Positions 5,627-14,329 of a DNA stretch of 27,520 bases are shown piece after piece. Within the stretch, counting starts at the first letter, position 1; every line of letters starts with the position of its first letter. The DNA lies in IMG/VR virus record IMGVR_UViG_3300050821_003095, positions 1 through 27,520 of that record. The stretch is one strand, 5' to 3'. This DNA comes from a virus. A model generated the notes under the pieces. It was not told the DNA's origin and searched no databases. It worked only from the letters and a program-made list of their open reading frames with translations. The translations under genes were made by a program, and so were the position numbers.

Positions 5627-7780
5627 TTAAACCCATTCGACTTTCAGATATCCAGCTGCGCCGGTTCCTCCGCTGCCGCTGGAGTTTCCGCCGCCGCCGC
5701 CGCCGCCGCCGCCGCCTTGCGCGCCGCCGTTACCGCCGAGGTAGCCGGTAGAACCGTCCGATGAGCCACCACCACCACCTGCGTCTGGGCCACCGATGTT
5801 GTTGCTCGGTGCGGCACCAGGAGCAGAACCGCTGGTGCCTGCTGCGCCGCCGGTAATTCCGCCGCCGTTCGCCCCCGCACTGGCGGCGAACACAGTTGAG
5901 GACGTATTGCGGCCACCACCACCACCGCCGCCACCACATCCGCTACTGCTGTTATTTGTTGGTGCCGGTGCTGCGGCCGCCCCAGTGCTGCCGTTCGCGC
6001 CCGCGGTGCCGTTAGTGGTCGTGGCACCCGATACGCCACTAACCGACGCCGTACCACCTGTACCGCCGGTTCCCGCTGTGCTGCTGCCGCCGTTGGTGCC
6101 TTGGTGGCCGCCGTTCGCAGTACACGTCACTGAACCGGAGGTGAAACTGACCGCTCCACCGTTACTGCCCGGGCTGATCGAGGTTGTCTGCACGACTGTT
6201 GAATAGGTGCTGCCTAGCGATGCGACTGGGATAAAGAACCGTGCGATAGCACCGGCTCCGCCACCACCACCGCCGCCGCCGGACTGTGCGAATGCTGCGC
6301 CGTAGCCGTTTCCGCCGGGGCCGCCTTGACCTATCGCAGTGATCCAGCATCCGGCGGTGTTTGTCGGGACGGCCTGGTTTGTGCGGGCAACGTTGGTTTC
6401 GGTGATCGGGGTGAACTCGACACCTGCTGCCGTGATGGTAGGTGTAACTGTGATCGCCGAGACTGCACGCAATGCTGCCCCAACGCTCACCGCAGGAGTT
6501 GCGGTGACCGCAACCGTTACTGGGAAGGTCCCCGGTGACGCAGCCACCGATATCGATGGGGTTGCTGTCATGGATACGGTTGCCGGCACGATTACCTGTG
6601 CCGCGGCGGACACCGACGGGGTGACTGTGATTGCCGCCGTGTCGGAGATGATGGTGTCCCCGACCACAGAAACTGACGGTGTAGCTGTGATGGCTGCCGA
6701 ACCGAATCTGGTCACCACAGCCGCCGCCGAGACAGATGGGGTGACGGTGATGAGAGCTGAATCGGGTTCCAGGACAACCCCAGCCGTCGAAATCGACGGG
6801 GTGACGGTGACCATTGAAGACTGGGATGTGCTGACCGTCGCGGAGATCAACGGTGACACTGTTTCCGTGCTCGCCGCTAACGTTGTCACACCACCCGCAA
6901 CCGACACCGCGGGTGTCGCAGTGATGGTGGTGGTGACGGGGTCGATCACCGCAGCGGCAACACTCACCGTAGGGGTGGCAGTGATGGAGCTGGTTTGCGT
7001 GGTGATCGCCTGACCCACCACCGAAAACGACGGGGTGGAAGTCACTGCGGAGGCGACGGTGGTACTGGTGGCCGCACTCACTGCGGGTGTCGCGGTTACT
7101 GATGCTGTGTCCGCAAGCACCGCTGAGCCCGCCACAGACACAGTGGATGTTGCGGTGACAGCGACTACCGCCTGCCCCGGTAGAGCGACCGTCGCCGACA
7201 CAGACACAGAAGGGGTAGCTGTGACTGTGGCGGCAATGTTGTTGATCGCATTACCCACAACCCCAACCGTGGGTGCGGCATTCACGGCGACCGCGGCGGT
7301 TTCGATGAGCGTGACCGCCGCAGTGATCGTGGGTGTGACTGTCACTGCGGCAGCAGCGCTCTTGTACACCACCCCCGACGCCGACACTGACGGTGTTGCG
7401 GTGATGAAGATGCTGGTGTCGTCTGACGTAGCCGAAGCTATCGACGGGGTTGCAGTGATGGCGACAGCAATGGGTTTGATCAACGTGGCCGCCACCGAAA
7501 CTGATGGTGTGATAGTGGCGAAGCCACCCGCAGGCACCTGTACGAGTGCCGCCGCAGCAACAGTCGGCGTGATAGTGCTGGCTGATGTGGCGAACTCGAG
7601 CGCCCGAACCATCACAGCCACCGAAGGTGCCGCAGAGACGGCTACCGTCCCAGACTCCCGAACCCCCAAAGCTGCTGAGATAGTCGGAGTTGCGGTGATC
7701 GTAGAGCCGAGGTGGATTTCCGCCCACCACCCCGTAATCGGAAGCGGGGTGTCATCCGTGCTCCACCACGCCGCCGTCAT
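5627..7780 (-). CDS. Tail fibre with tandem beta repeats and a glycine-rich tip
   Basis: This protein has 717 residues; the start at 7780 overlaps the stop of the preceding small gene by one base. Residues 1-25 form a Trp-rich head. Residues 26-458 hold 22 degenerate repeats of about 20 residues with the core (I/V)TATPSVSVAG, likely short beta-strand pairs forming a long shaft. From about residue 460 the protein turns into a glycine-rich domain with many GGxGG runs (GQGGPGGNGYG, then a run of eight glycines). It ends in AAGYLKVEWV, a form of ending shared by glycine-rich phage tail proteins. Such glycine-rich regions act as receptor-binding tips in other phage adhesins. It sits last in the tail block, where host-range proteins usually lie. 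The trinucleotide run at 5688-5716 encodes part of a glycine tract. Confidence 0.82.
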   Translation of the reverse strand: MTAAWWSTDDTPLPITGWWAEIHLGSTITATPTISAALGVRESGTVAVSAAPSVAVMVRALEFATSASTITPTVAAAALVQVPAGGFATITPSVSVAATLIKPIAVAITATPSIASATSDDTSIFITATPSVSASGVVYKSAAAAVTVTPTITAAVTLIETAAVAVNAAPTVGVVGNAINNIAATVTATPSVSVSATVALPGQAVVAVTATSTVSVAGSAVLADTASVTATPAVSAATSTTVASAVTSTPSFSVVGQAITTQTSSITATPTVSVAAAVIDPVTTTITATPAVSVAGGVTTLAASTETVSPLISATVSTSQSSMVTVTPSISTAGVVLEPDSALITVTPSVSAAAVVTRFGSAAITATPSVSVVGDTIISDTAAITVTPSVSAAAQVIVPATVSMTATPSISVAASPGTFPVTVAVTATPAVSVGAALRAVSAITVTPTITAAGVEFTPITETNVARTNQAVPTNTAGCWITAIGQGGPGGNGYGAAFAQSGGGGGGGGAGAIARFFIPVASLGSTYSTVVQTTSISPGSNGGAVSFTSGSVTCTANGGHQGTNGGSSTAGTGGTGGTASVSGVSGATTTNGTAGANGSTGAAAAPAPTNNSSSGCGGGGGGGGRNTSSTVFAASAGANGGGITGGAAGTSGSAPGAAPSNNIGGPDAGGGGGSSDGSTGYLGGNGGAQGGGGGGGGGGNSSGSGGTGAAGYLKVEWV
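6407..7705 (-). repeat. 22 tandem protein repeats of about 20 residues in the fibre gene
   Basis: The 433 codons between 7705 and 6407 divide into 22 units of 18-22 residues. Each has the core T(A/V)TP(S/T/A)(V/I)S followed by a small hydrophobic stretch. At the DNA level the units have a period of about 60 bases but have diverged, so this is an old duplication series. The variable residues follow the core, as expected for a shaft with changing surface loops. Confidence 0.85.
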
Positions 7781-7968
7781 CAGCTACCAGGTGTGTAGAG
7801 GTCGTCCCAGTGGTCGACTTCGGTGGTGATTTTCGTGACCGCACCCGAAGCAACCGTCGCTACTAGCCATGCATGGACGGCGAGGTGCCCGACCTCGGGG
7901 AACTCAGTCCTAATCGCCACTGCACCTGTAGCAGGGTCGCGTTTGATGTGACCGGTTTGATAGTCCAC
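7780..7968 (-). CDS. Small conserved-type protein between minor tail genes (62 aa)
   Basis: This protein has 62 residues and starts at 7968, sharing one base with the stop of the large minor tail gene; its own stop shares one base with the fibre start. It begins MDYQTGHIKRDPATGAVAIR and ends WDDLYTPGS. Small proteins with a similar opening (TGHIKRDP.TGAVA.RT) and a W.DLY ending are found between minor tail genes of mycobacteriophages. The strict coupling to the fibre gene suggests a partner or chaperone of the fibre, or a small tail component. No catalytic motif is visible. Confidence 0.7.
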   Translation of the reverse strand: MDYQTGHIKRDPATGAVAIRTEFPEVGHLAVHAWLVATVASGAVTKITTEVDHWDDLYTPGS

Positions 7969-10541
7969 TAGTTCTCCAATTCGACTGTGATACCAACCCA
8001 GTTACATGTCACCGACGATGTGGCGCCGAAGCTGACCGACGATGCTCCCGGAGCGTCACCGAAGACCATGCCCCAGGCGTTGCCGCTTCCGCTTCCTTGC
8101 TTGTTGTACCGCTGCGTCTGGCCACCGGAAGTGGTGTAAGTCATCGTGCATGCACTTACGGCGGCTTCCGCGAACGCGCCTAAAACCATGTGTCCCGTGA
8201 CCGAGGACGTGGACATCGACAGTGCAGTGCCACCGGAACCCGATGCGAAGTTGATAGTGCCGATTTGTGAGGCGACATAGGATGCCGTGTTGCCGCCGAG
8301 GTCGTAGATCGCGTCGCCGCTCGCCCCGGTAACCGACACTGCGACCGTCTGAGTTCCCGAGCCGGGGGTTTTCAGCCACCAGATCTCTAGGGTGGTGTAT
8401 TCGCCGTCCGCGCTCTGCAGCGTGGATGTTACGCGCTTCTGGAGCGTCATCGACGTGCCGCCGTAGGTGACAGACGATGACGATGCGGCACCACCAGGTG
8501 ACATGTACGAGATGACCGCCAGCACGCCAAGATCGCCGGTTGCGATGGTGTGCGTCCACGACGTTGTGGCTGTGGTTGTCAGCGGGTCCGTCCAGCCGCC
8601 GGCACCGACAGCGCCGAACGTCACTGTCGCACCAGTCCCGCCCACAATGTTTGTCGCCGGAATTGCGGTGAGACTAGGCACAATTGAGGACGTCGGGTTA
8701 CCGGTTGAGGTTCCACCGTTCTGCGACTGATAGATCCCATCCGTGATCGCCTGCGCCGTCGTATTCGCGGTGCTAGCAGAGGAGATGGCTATCGACGCGT
8801 TTGTTCCCGCAGTCGTAGCGGAAGCTTGCGCTGCAGTAATCGACGCCCCTGTTGTGGGGGCTGTATCAGTCGGTGCGGTAACGGAATTCACAACCCCGGT
8901 CAGGGCGAGCAGATCATTCCAGCAGGAATACCAGGTGACTTTGCCGTTACCGGTGCCGCCGCCAGACCAGATCGTCCCCGGCGCATCAGTTGAAGTCCCG
9001 GCCGCGTAGGTCAGGTGGAATACGTCCGATAACACCAGCAGATCGTTGGTGAGCCGGGTGGACCAGGAGGAGGCATTCGAGGCTGTGGTGTGGACGGAGG
9101 ATACGTCCGCGCCAAGGTTCGCGCCGCCTAACACGTTGGTGACATTCGCGGGCGGAATCAAACCGAGGTAGGTTTCGATCTGGGTTAACGTGTGGCCTGT
9201 ACCGGAGTGACCGAGGGCGTTGGCGATGTAGTCGAGGATGGCTTGAACATCCGCACCCAAACTGGAGCCACCCAAGCTGTTGGACACGTTGGTGGAGGCC
9301 ATTTGCCCACTGCTGGTGTTGATTCCGAGGGCGGTGTTGAAGAACTGCTGGATAGTGAAAATATCCGCGGAGATCAGGCCGGATTCGGTGGTGGAATAGG
9401 TGTTCCACGCAGATTCCACGGCAGTGATGAACGTCGACCAGTTCGTGTAACCGGTGATCGCGGTCTGCACTGCCTGGAGGAACGTCGCAAACGCTGCGGT
9501 TGAGGCCGTCGAATTGGACTGCAGGGTTGTTAAATCGTTTTGCAGGACGGCGAGGTAGCCTCCGGTGACGTTGGCTTCACAATCATCCCACCACACAGAC
9601 CCCGCACTAGCATTCCCGGCGACCACCAATCGGAGTTGGACGGCATTCACACCGCTCGAGGGAACCGTGTACGTTCCGGTGAGTTCGGTCCACGACCCGC
9701 TAGACGCCGGAGACGCGAGCTGCGTGACCTCAAACGCTGTACCGGCAACTAATTCAGACCCGGACTGTGAGTATGGAATCAGCTGCAGCTGAATCGGATT
9801 CGACCCTGTATAGGCCAAACCAGACCACATCACCCAGGCCGTCGCGGTAACCACTTGTCCTGCTTGTACGGCCCCGGGGATACCTTTCAGGGCTTGGAGG
9901 ACACCGTTGCAAACGGCTTTCGCCGAACCTGAACCCGTGATCCCGGTGTGGTCGTGGCCGCCGTCCCACGACCACTGACCCGTAGCCGATACCGATGCCG
10001 GGTTTGGAAAGTCGAAGACGGGTTGAATGTTTTGACTGACATTCACGACGGCGGGGGCAGGGATGGAGTTGACCAAACCCCACTGCGTGGATGACCCGAA
10101 GATGGATTGCAGGATGTCCTGCATCGCCGTCGTCAGATCAGACCAGTCACCTGTGGCGAAGAAGTTCTGTAGCTGGGTCCAGGCGTTATTTGCGGCTTCA
10201 CCAATACCATTCAGGTAGGTGATTACCTGCGTAACTTCGGCGTCGGTTTCCTGAACGATTCCGTTCAGGAGGTTTTGAAAGTTCAGCCACGCCTGCTGCA
10301 GCGACGCGGAGATGCTGTTGAACAGGTTTTGGGCGTCGGCGATCCAGTCGACGAAATCCAGGCCGGTGGCGTTATCAATCGCCGTTAACACAGAGTTGAA
10401 GAACGCCTGCTCTGCGGCCGCCAGGGCGGCGGGAATCCCCGCGTTTAGTTTGTTGATTTGCGCTGAGGTGACCGAGATTTGGTTGTTCGGGTCGTTGGTG
10501 ACCTGAAGGTTCTGCGGGAACAGGTCGATCTGGCGGGGCAT
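7968..10541 (-). CDS. Large minor tail protein with a carbohydrate-binding-like middle
   Basis: This protein has 857 residues and starts at ATG 10541. Residues about 1-165 are helical and Asn/Gln-rich (repeated WLNFQNLLNG and AWTQLQNFF type segments). Residues about 172-322 look like a jelly-roll carbohydrate-binding module: it begins FDFPNPASVSATGQWSWDG, has GSWTELTGTYTVP in the middle and ends VWWDDCEANVTGG. A second helical part follows, with short repeats of the type NVLGGANLGADV (two or more copies). Residues about 645-857 form a beta-rich C-terminal domain (SYMSPGGAASSSSVTYGG, then GASGDAIYDLGGNTASY). The architecture and place within the tail block suit a minor tail protein that contacts host wall sugar. 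Domain identities are by pattern, not by search. Confidence 0.82.
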   Translation of the reverse strand: MPRQIDLFPQNLQVTNDPNNQISVTSAQINKLNAGIPAALAAAEQAFFNSVLTAIDNATGLDFVDWIADAQNLFNSISASLQQAWLNFQNLLNGIVQETDAEVTQVITYLNGIGEAANNAWTQLQNFFATGDWSDLTTAMQDILQSIFGSSTQWGLVNSIPAPAVVNVSQNIQPVFDFPNPASVSATGQWSWDGGHDHTGITGSGSAKAVCNGVLQALKGIPGAVQAGQVVTATAWVMWSGLAYTGSNPIQLQLIPYSQSGSELVAGTAFEVTQLASPASSGSWTELTGTYTVPSSGVNAVQLRLVVAGNASAGSVWWDDCEANVTGGYLAVLQNDLTTLQSNSTASTAAFATFLQAVQTAITGYTNWSTFITAVESAWNTYSTTESGLISADIFTIQQFFNTALGINTSSGQMASTNVSNSLGGSSLGADVQAILDYIANALGHSGTGHTLTQIETYLGLIPPANVTNVLGGANLGADVSSVHTTASNASSWSTRLTNDLLVLSDVFHLTYAAGTSTDAPGTIWSGGGTGNGKVTWYSCWNDLLALTGVVNSVTAPTDTAPTTGASITAAQASATTAGTNASIAISSASTANTTAQAITDGIYQSQNGGTSTGNPTSSIVPSLTAIPATNIVGGTGATVTFGAVGAGGWTDPLTTTATTSWTHTIATGDLGVLAVISYMSPGGAASSSSVTYGGTSMTLQKRVTSTLQSADGEYTTLEIWWLKTPGSGTQTVAVSVTGASGDAIYDLGGNTASYVASQIGTINFASGSGGTALSMSTSSVTGHMVLGAFAEAAVSACTMTYTTSGGQTQRYNKQGSGSGNAWGMVFGDAPGASSVSFGATSSVTCNWVGITVELEN

Positions 10542-10547
10542 TAAAGT

Positions 10548-10895
10548 TTAGGTGACGCTGGTGGCTGGGGTGATCGTCACCGGTCCCTGAGCGGAGTTCG
10601 TGATCGGCGTCGACAAAATGCACCAGTCCACCATGTTGTTACCCGTCGCACCCGAGCACATGATCAGGTACGGGTAGGTGCCGGCGGGCAGGTTGATCGT
10701 CACCTGTGACCCTGTCGCTGAACCGTTCGCGTTGGCGGTCCAGGTCGTGGCCTGCCGCGCATACGCGGGACTTCCACCCGTGCACTCATTCAAAACGGTG
10801 GAGGTGTTGCCGGGGGGACCGGTGCATAACCCGATGTAGTCACCCAACGCGGTGTAGTCGTTGCAGATGTTCTGCGCGGTCGTTAACTGATTCAC
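10548..10895 (-). CDS. Small beta-rich minor tail protein (115 aa)
   Basis: I chose GTG 10895 as the start: it has AAAGGG seven bases upstream and lies just downstream of the preceding gene's stop, whereas an upstream in-frame start would overlap that gene by about 80 bases. The protein begins MNQLTTAQNICNDYTALGDY, holds four cysteines, and is beta-rich with many Thr and Ser. A segment of the type YIGLCTGPPGN..V.NECTGG resembles small phage tail proteins that carry an LCT.PPG motif. It lies between two minor tail proteins, six bases from the next. It is probably a tail tip or fibre component. Confidence 0.68.
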   Translation of the reverse strand: MNQLTTAQNICNDYTALGDYIGLCTGPPGNTSTVLNECTGGSPAYARQATTWTANANGSATGSQVTINLPAGTYPYLIMCSGATGNNMVDWCILSTPITNSAQGPVTITPATSVT

Positions 10896-10908
10896 GCCCA
10901 AACCCTTT

Positions 10909-12099
10909 CTAGTGGTGCCATATCGCGGACAGGGTGACCCGGCCACCGAACGTTCCGAAATATGCTGTCGGTAAAGCCCTCTCGGTACCAACAGGTAGCG
11001 CGAGCATTCCGAGCTGGGCGTTTGCGGCTTGGAAGTTGTAGGCCGTCGCCAAACCGGTGTTCAGCAAGTTCACGTAGACCGTTGTTGTCGCCCCGGCCGC
11101 GGTCTGCGCGTACCCGTTGGTGGGGCTCATCGCTCTCGACGGCGCCCCTGCTTCCGATGTGTGCGGCGTCAATGTGATGGAGCCGGACGTGTTGGCGTTG
11201 CCGTAGGCGACCAGGGTTCCGCTGGGGCTGCCGATGCGAACCTCAGCGGAAAGCAAAGGTGTGAACGATAAATCAATGCCGGTGATATCGATCTGGCCGT
11301 TGATCCACGGCTGCCACGCCCAATTCTGGGTTGGGGCCTGCCAGGTGCAGATCGTCTGCGAGCCACCCGTAATCCCCGAATAGGATTGGAACGCTGATTC
11401 GGGGATGGTGTAGGGGCGGGGCATGATGTCACCGATGTCCATCGGCTGAAAGATCGGCGCCCCACCCAGCGTGTACTGGCCGTTAAACCCCAAAACCTGA
11501 CCGACAGTCGGGGGCGTGGAGAGATTCACGTCAGGGCACTGCGACAATGACGCCGCCGGACCCTGAGGCCCCGTGGGGACGGCGAGGTTCAGCTGCCACT
11601 GCGGATTCGATGCCGGCCCAGATACTGTCACATACGAATTCAGGTCCGAGTCAATCAAATCCACTACAGGGGTGATCACCGGATACGGCCCTGGAGGGCC
11701 TTGGGAGCCCATCGGCATCTGCCGATACTCCGTGCCATACCAAATGTAGGCGGCAGTGCCGGTGATATTCCCGTTGGAGTCGACGGTTTTGAAGATCCAA
11801 TACTTTCCGATATCCGCCGTCGTGTCAGTCAAATCCTGGGGAAGATCCGAAGGGCTCGCAAGGTTGTCCTTCTGGAACATCAACGCGAACTGCGGATTAC
11901 CCTGCGGCCCCGCGGGCCCCTGCAACACTGGAACCGTCAAGACACCTTGATCGCCGAACATCTCAAACGTCCCGGAGAACATATTCGGCGTTGTGGGATC
12001 GGTTGCCACACCCAACAGATGCACATTAGCGAGGATTGTCCCCAACGGCACGGTGTCGCCGACACTCAACATCTGCACAACGTTGTTGGGTTGAGTCAC
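10909..12099 (-). CDS. Minor tail protein with short collagen-like segments
   Basis: This protein has 396 residues; the ATG at 12099 overlaps the upstream stop as ATGA. It carries three short collagen-like Gly-X-Y stretches at about residues 61-68 (GPAGPQGN), 131-139 (GSQGPPGPY) and 177-183 (GPQGPAA). They separate small beta domains (for example PQFALMFQKDN, then ASNPQWQLNLAVPTG). The C-terminal half (about 210-396) is beta-rich. Short collagen-like stretches are frequent trimer-forming elements in phage fibres. Its place suits a minor tail or fibre protein. No enzyme motif is visible. Confidence 0.8.
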   Translation of the reverse strand: MTQPNNVVQMLSVGDTVPLGTILANVHLLGVATDPTTPNMFSGTFEMFGDQGVLTVPVLQGPAGPQGNPQFALMFQKDNLASPSDLPQDLTDTTADIGKYWIFKTVDSNGNITGTAAYIWYGTEYRQMPMGSQGPPGPYPVITPVVDLIDSDLNSYVTVSGPASNPQWQLNLAVPTGPQGPAASLSQCPDVNLSTPPTVGQVLGFNGQYTLGGAPIFQPMDIGDIMPRPYTIPESAFQSYSGITGGSQTICTWQAPTQNWAWQPWINGQIDITGIDLSFTPLLSAEVRIGSPSGTLVAYGNANTSGSITLTPHTSEAGAPSRAMSPTNGYAQTAAGATTTVYVNLLNTGLATAYNFQAANAQLGMLALPVGTERALPTAYFGTFGGRVTLSAIWHH

Positions 12100-12344
12100 G
12101 GCATTCCTTCAATGTGGTCTACGTAGTTGATTTCGGGCTTCACATGCCACAGATCTTGTTTCACGTCGCCGTCAGCGATGCCCCACTCTTTGGACCGCAC
12201 CAACCCATCGAAGATTGTTTGCGCGGCCTGCTGCATCTCCTGCACATACGGTGCGGCCTTGTTGCAATCCCGAATGAACTGAGATAATGCTCGGCGCTGT
12301 TCGGGGTTGAGCATCGAAACATCAACGCGCTTAACAGGTTTCAT
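12096..12344 (-). CDS. Small helical protein in the minor tail block (82 aa)
   Basis: This protein has 82 residues; it starts at ATG 12344 overlapping the upstream stop (ATGA) and ends overlapping the next start (ATGA). It is basic at the N-terminus (MKPVKRVDVSMLNPEQRRAL) and mostly helical in the middle, ending KPEINYVDHIEGMP. Its two overlaps lock it between the Gp37-like protein and the collagen-like minor tail protein. I do not recognise a family with a known role; a tail assembly helper or small baseplate subunit is the likeliest reading. Confidence 0.68.
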   Translation of the reverse strand: MKPVKRVDVSMLNPEQRRALSQFIRDCNKAAPYVQEMQQAAQTIFDGLVRSKEWGIADGDVKQDLWHVKPEINYVDHIEGMP

Positions 12345-14329
12345 CCGAATATCGTGCCTTCTCCGAGGAGCCCGGCGAACATTCCGTACACCGCGTTCAA
12401 GGAACGCATAGTCCTAGCGACGTGGTCCTGTTTGTCTTTGTCGTCCCCCACTGACAAGGTGCACAGGACGGGGCTTTGGCGATCCCAAGTTCGTTTGATG
12501 GCGGTGATTTGATCGACGTAGATCACGCCGTCGAACTCCCAGCCCGCGCGCTCCCCTAACCGCGCATCTACATCCAGAACCCAAGGGAAGCCCGAGATCA
12601 CCTGGGCTTGGAACCCATAAAACGCGCGAGTGTTGAAGTCGGCTTGGCGGAGAGTGATGATGCCGGCGAGGGTGTAGGCGGTTTGGGTTCCCCGCTCGAA
12701 ATGCTCCTGATACGCCAGGTCCCCGGTCCACACCGCCCTGGTTGGGTCAGTTATGCGTTCCCACGCCAGCAGCGAATTGTCCAGCTGCCCTTGATAGAGC
12801 GAGGACAGGCCCGCACCGATGGGAGGACCGCCTTCGACGGCGACGCCGCCCAAACCACCACCAGCCGCTACTACCGTTTGGAGTTGGCTTAATCCATATT
12901 GGATGCCGAACGTCTGCGCTTCGTTAACAAGACTTGGTGAACGGCCGCCGGTCATCATCGTCAACGGGGGCGCTTTATACAGCGAATGCTGTTTACTTAC
13001 GACGCGGTCGTAGGTGGATTCACGCCAAATCACATTCGGCGCTGCCGGGGCCACACCCAACAGGTCTTCCGCGATTGGGGCGGTGGGGTTGATGACGTCG
13101 ACAACCGGTTCACCGTCAAGGGTTTGGCCGGTATCGGCGTTGATCAAAACGCTAGTAAATAGGTCGTCGAACGTGACGCCGATCAGGTTCAGCAAACCAT
13201 CTAAAGCGGTTCCGGTGGGGCCGGTCTGCCCGGACATGTCCTCGAGGGAGAAGATCACACAGTTTCTTGTTGGCATCGTTAGGGTGTCGATTGCGGCGGT
13301 TCCGATGGCCTTAACCAGTTGGTCGCCGGAACTCAACCCCAACGCGTCCAGCACATCGACGGCGACACCTTCAATACCGGTGATGAGGTTGGCGAGGTCG
13401 GTGTTTGGAGAGTCGGTGTCCTCGTCGGCGAGGAAGGTGTAGGCGCGCATGACGACGCCGCAGTCTTTGAGCATGTCCACGGTGGAGGAATGCCAGTCTG
13501 TCCACGTAGCCCCTAAAGCGGTCCAGCGGGACTGATCCACCAGTGGATTGACGAACGCGACTTGGATGGGCCACGACAGGGGGTTGAAGTCCTGGAGCGG
13601 GTTCTGGTCCAGGACTGCGGGGTTGATCCACGACAGCGGGTTGAACGCGTTCGTTATCCCCGATAAGCCTGGGACGAATAGGCGTGCGAGGTTGATGAAG
13701 AAGGTGGCGAACAGGATAGAGCGGATCGGACCGGGCAGAATCCAGATGCGCGGCAGCTGGATCTCAGGGGCGAATATGGGGTTAGCCGCGATGAGGAGTT
13801 TTTTGGCGTGCTCCCGAACCGATAACGCGATGAGTTCGACTGTGCTGGTGCCATCTTCGTTGCGTTTGACGTTGATCTGATGAACCTTGCCGCCCCACCG
13901 CGTCTTCCATGTCCTCTGGGTTGGGATGGGGTCGATGATCAGATGAACGTCTGTATAGACCTGGATCTGGTTTACCATGTAGTCGACCAGATAGTTGTCG
14001 TAGGTGACGACGACGCGGGCAGTGCCGGTGTCCGACATCAATTCTTCGGTGTCACAGGAGAGTTCGCCGACGATCTCGGCGATCACCTTCATGTTTTGAT
14101 CCGCTAGCCGCATCATCGGGCGCTGCTGCGCGCCCTGCGTGATCAGGTTGGCTTTGTTCACCATCCAGGTGAAGCAGGACAGCGGATCAGTCACCGGATC
14201 AGGGATACCGTCGGTGCCTGTGGGGGCGAACACACCGTCCAACAGTTTCGCGAAGTTAATCCCCACCGGAGGTAATAGGGCTGCGAGGGTTGGGCTTTCG
14301 GGTATGCCGTACAGGTCGAAACTTGTCAC
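12341..14329 (-). CDS. Minor tail protein, Gp37-like baseplate or tail-tip type
   Basis: This protein has 662 residues; ATG 14329 overlaps the upstream stop. Residues about 80-180 (ELSCDTEELMSDTGTARVVV, then WKTRWGGKVHQINVKRNEDG) resemble the core of the phage Gp37-like family (ReqiPepy6 Gp37), which in tailed actinophages follows the Dit-like protein. This suggests a Tal-like or tail-hub role. The middle is hydrophobic and proline-rich (PLSWINPAVLDQNPLQDFNP, with two PLSW copies). The C-terminal part has beta character and ends in a short hydrophobic helix. It is probably part of the baseplate that contacts the host wall during DNA delivery. Confidence 0.8.
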   Translation of the reverse strand: MTSFDLYGIPESPTLAALLPPVGINFAKLLDGVFAPTGTDGIPDPVTDPLSCFTWMVNKANLITQGAQQRPMMRLADQNMKVIAEIVGELSCDTEELMSDTGTARVVVTYDNYLVDYMVNQIQVYTDVHLIIDPIPTQRTWKTRWGGKVHQINVKRNEDGTSTVELIALSVREHAKKLLIAANPIFAPEIQLPRIWILPGPIRSILFATFFINLARLFVPGLSGITNAFNPLSWINPAVLDQNPLQDFNPLSWPIQVAFVNPLVDQSRWTALGATWTDWHSSTVDMLKDCGVVMRAYTFLADEDTDSPNTDLANLITGIEGVAVDVLDALGLSSGDQLVKAIGTAAIDTLTMPTRNCVIFSLEDMSGQTGPTGTALDGLLNLIGVTFDDLFTSVLINADTGQTLDGEPVVDVINPTAPIAEDLLGVAPAAPNVIWRESTYDRVVSKQHSLYKAPPLTMMTGGRSPSLVNEAQTFGIQYGLSQLQTVVAAGGGLGGVAVEGGPPIGAGLSSLYQGQLDNSLLAWERITDPTRAVWTGDLAYQEHFERGTQTAYTLAGIITLRQADFNTRAFYGFQAQVISGFPWVLDVDARLGERAGWEFDGVIYVDQITAIKRTWDRQSPVLCTLSVGDDKDKQDHVARTMRSLNAVYGMFAGLLGEGTIFG

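Noticed and set aside
6339-7829. Two long plus-strand open frames (6339-7013 and 7035-7829) with repeated VGVAVTATV-type text
   Set aside because: They are antisense readings of the fibre repeats. The repeat codons keep the opposite frame open by base composition. There is no good ribosome site, and the minus-strand fibre has the glycine-rich and structural context.
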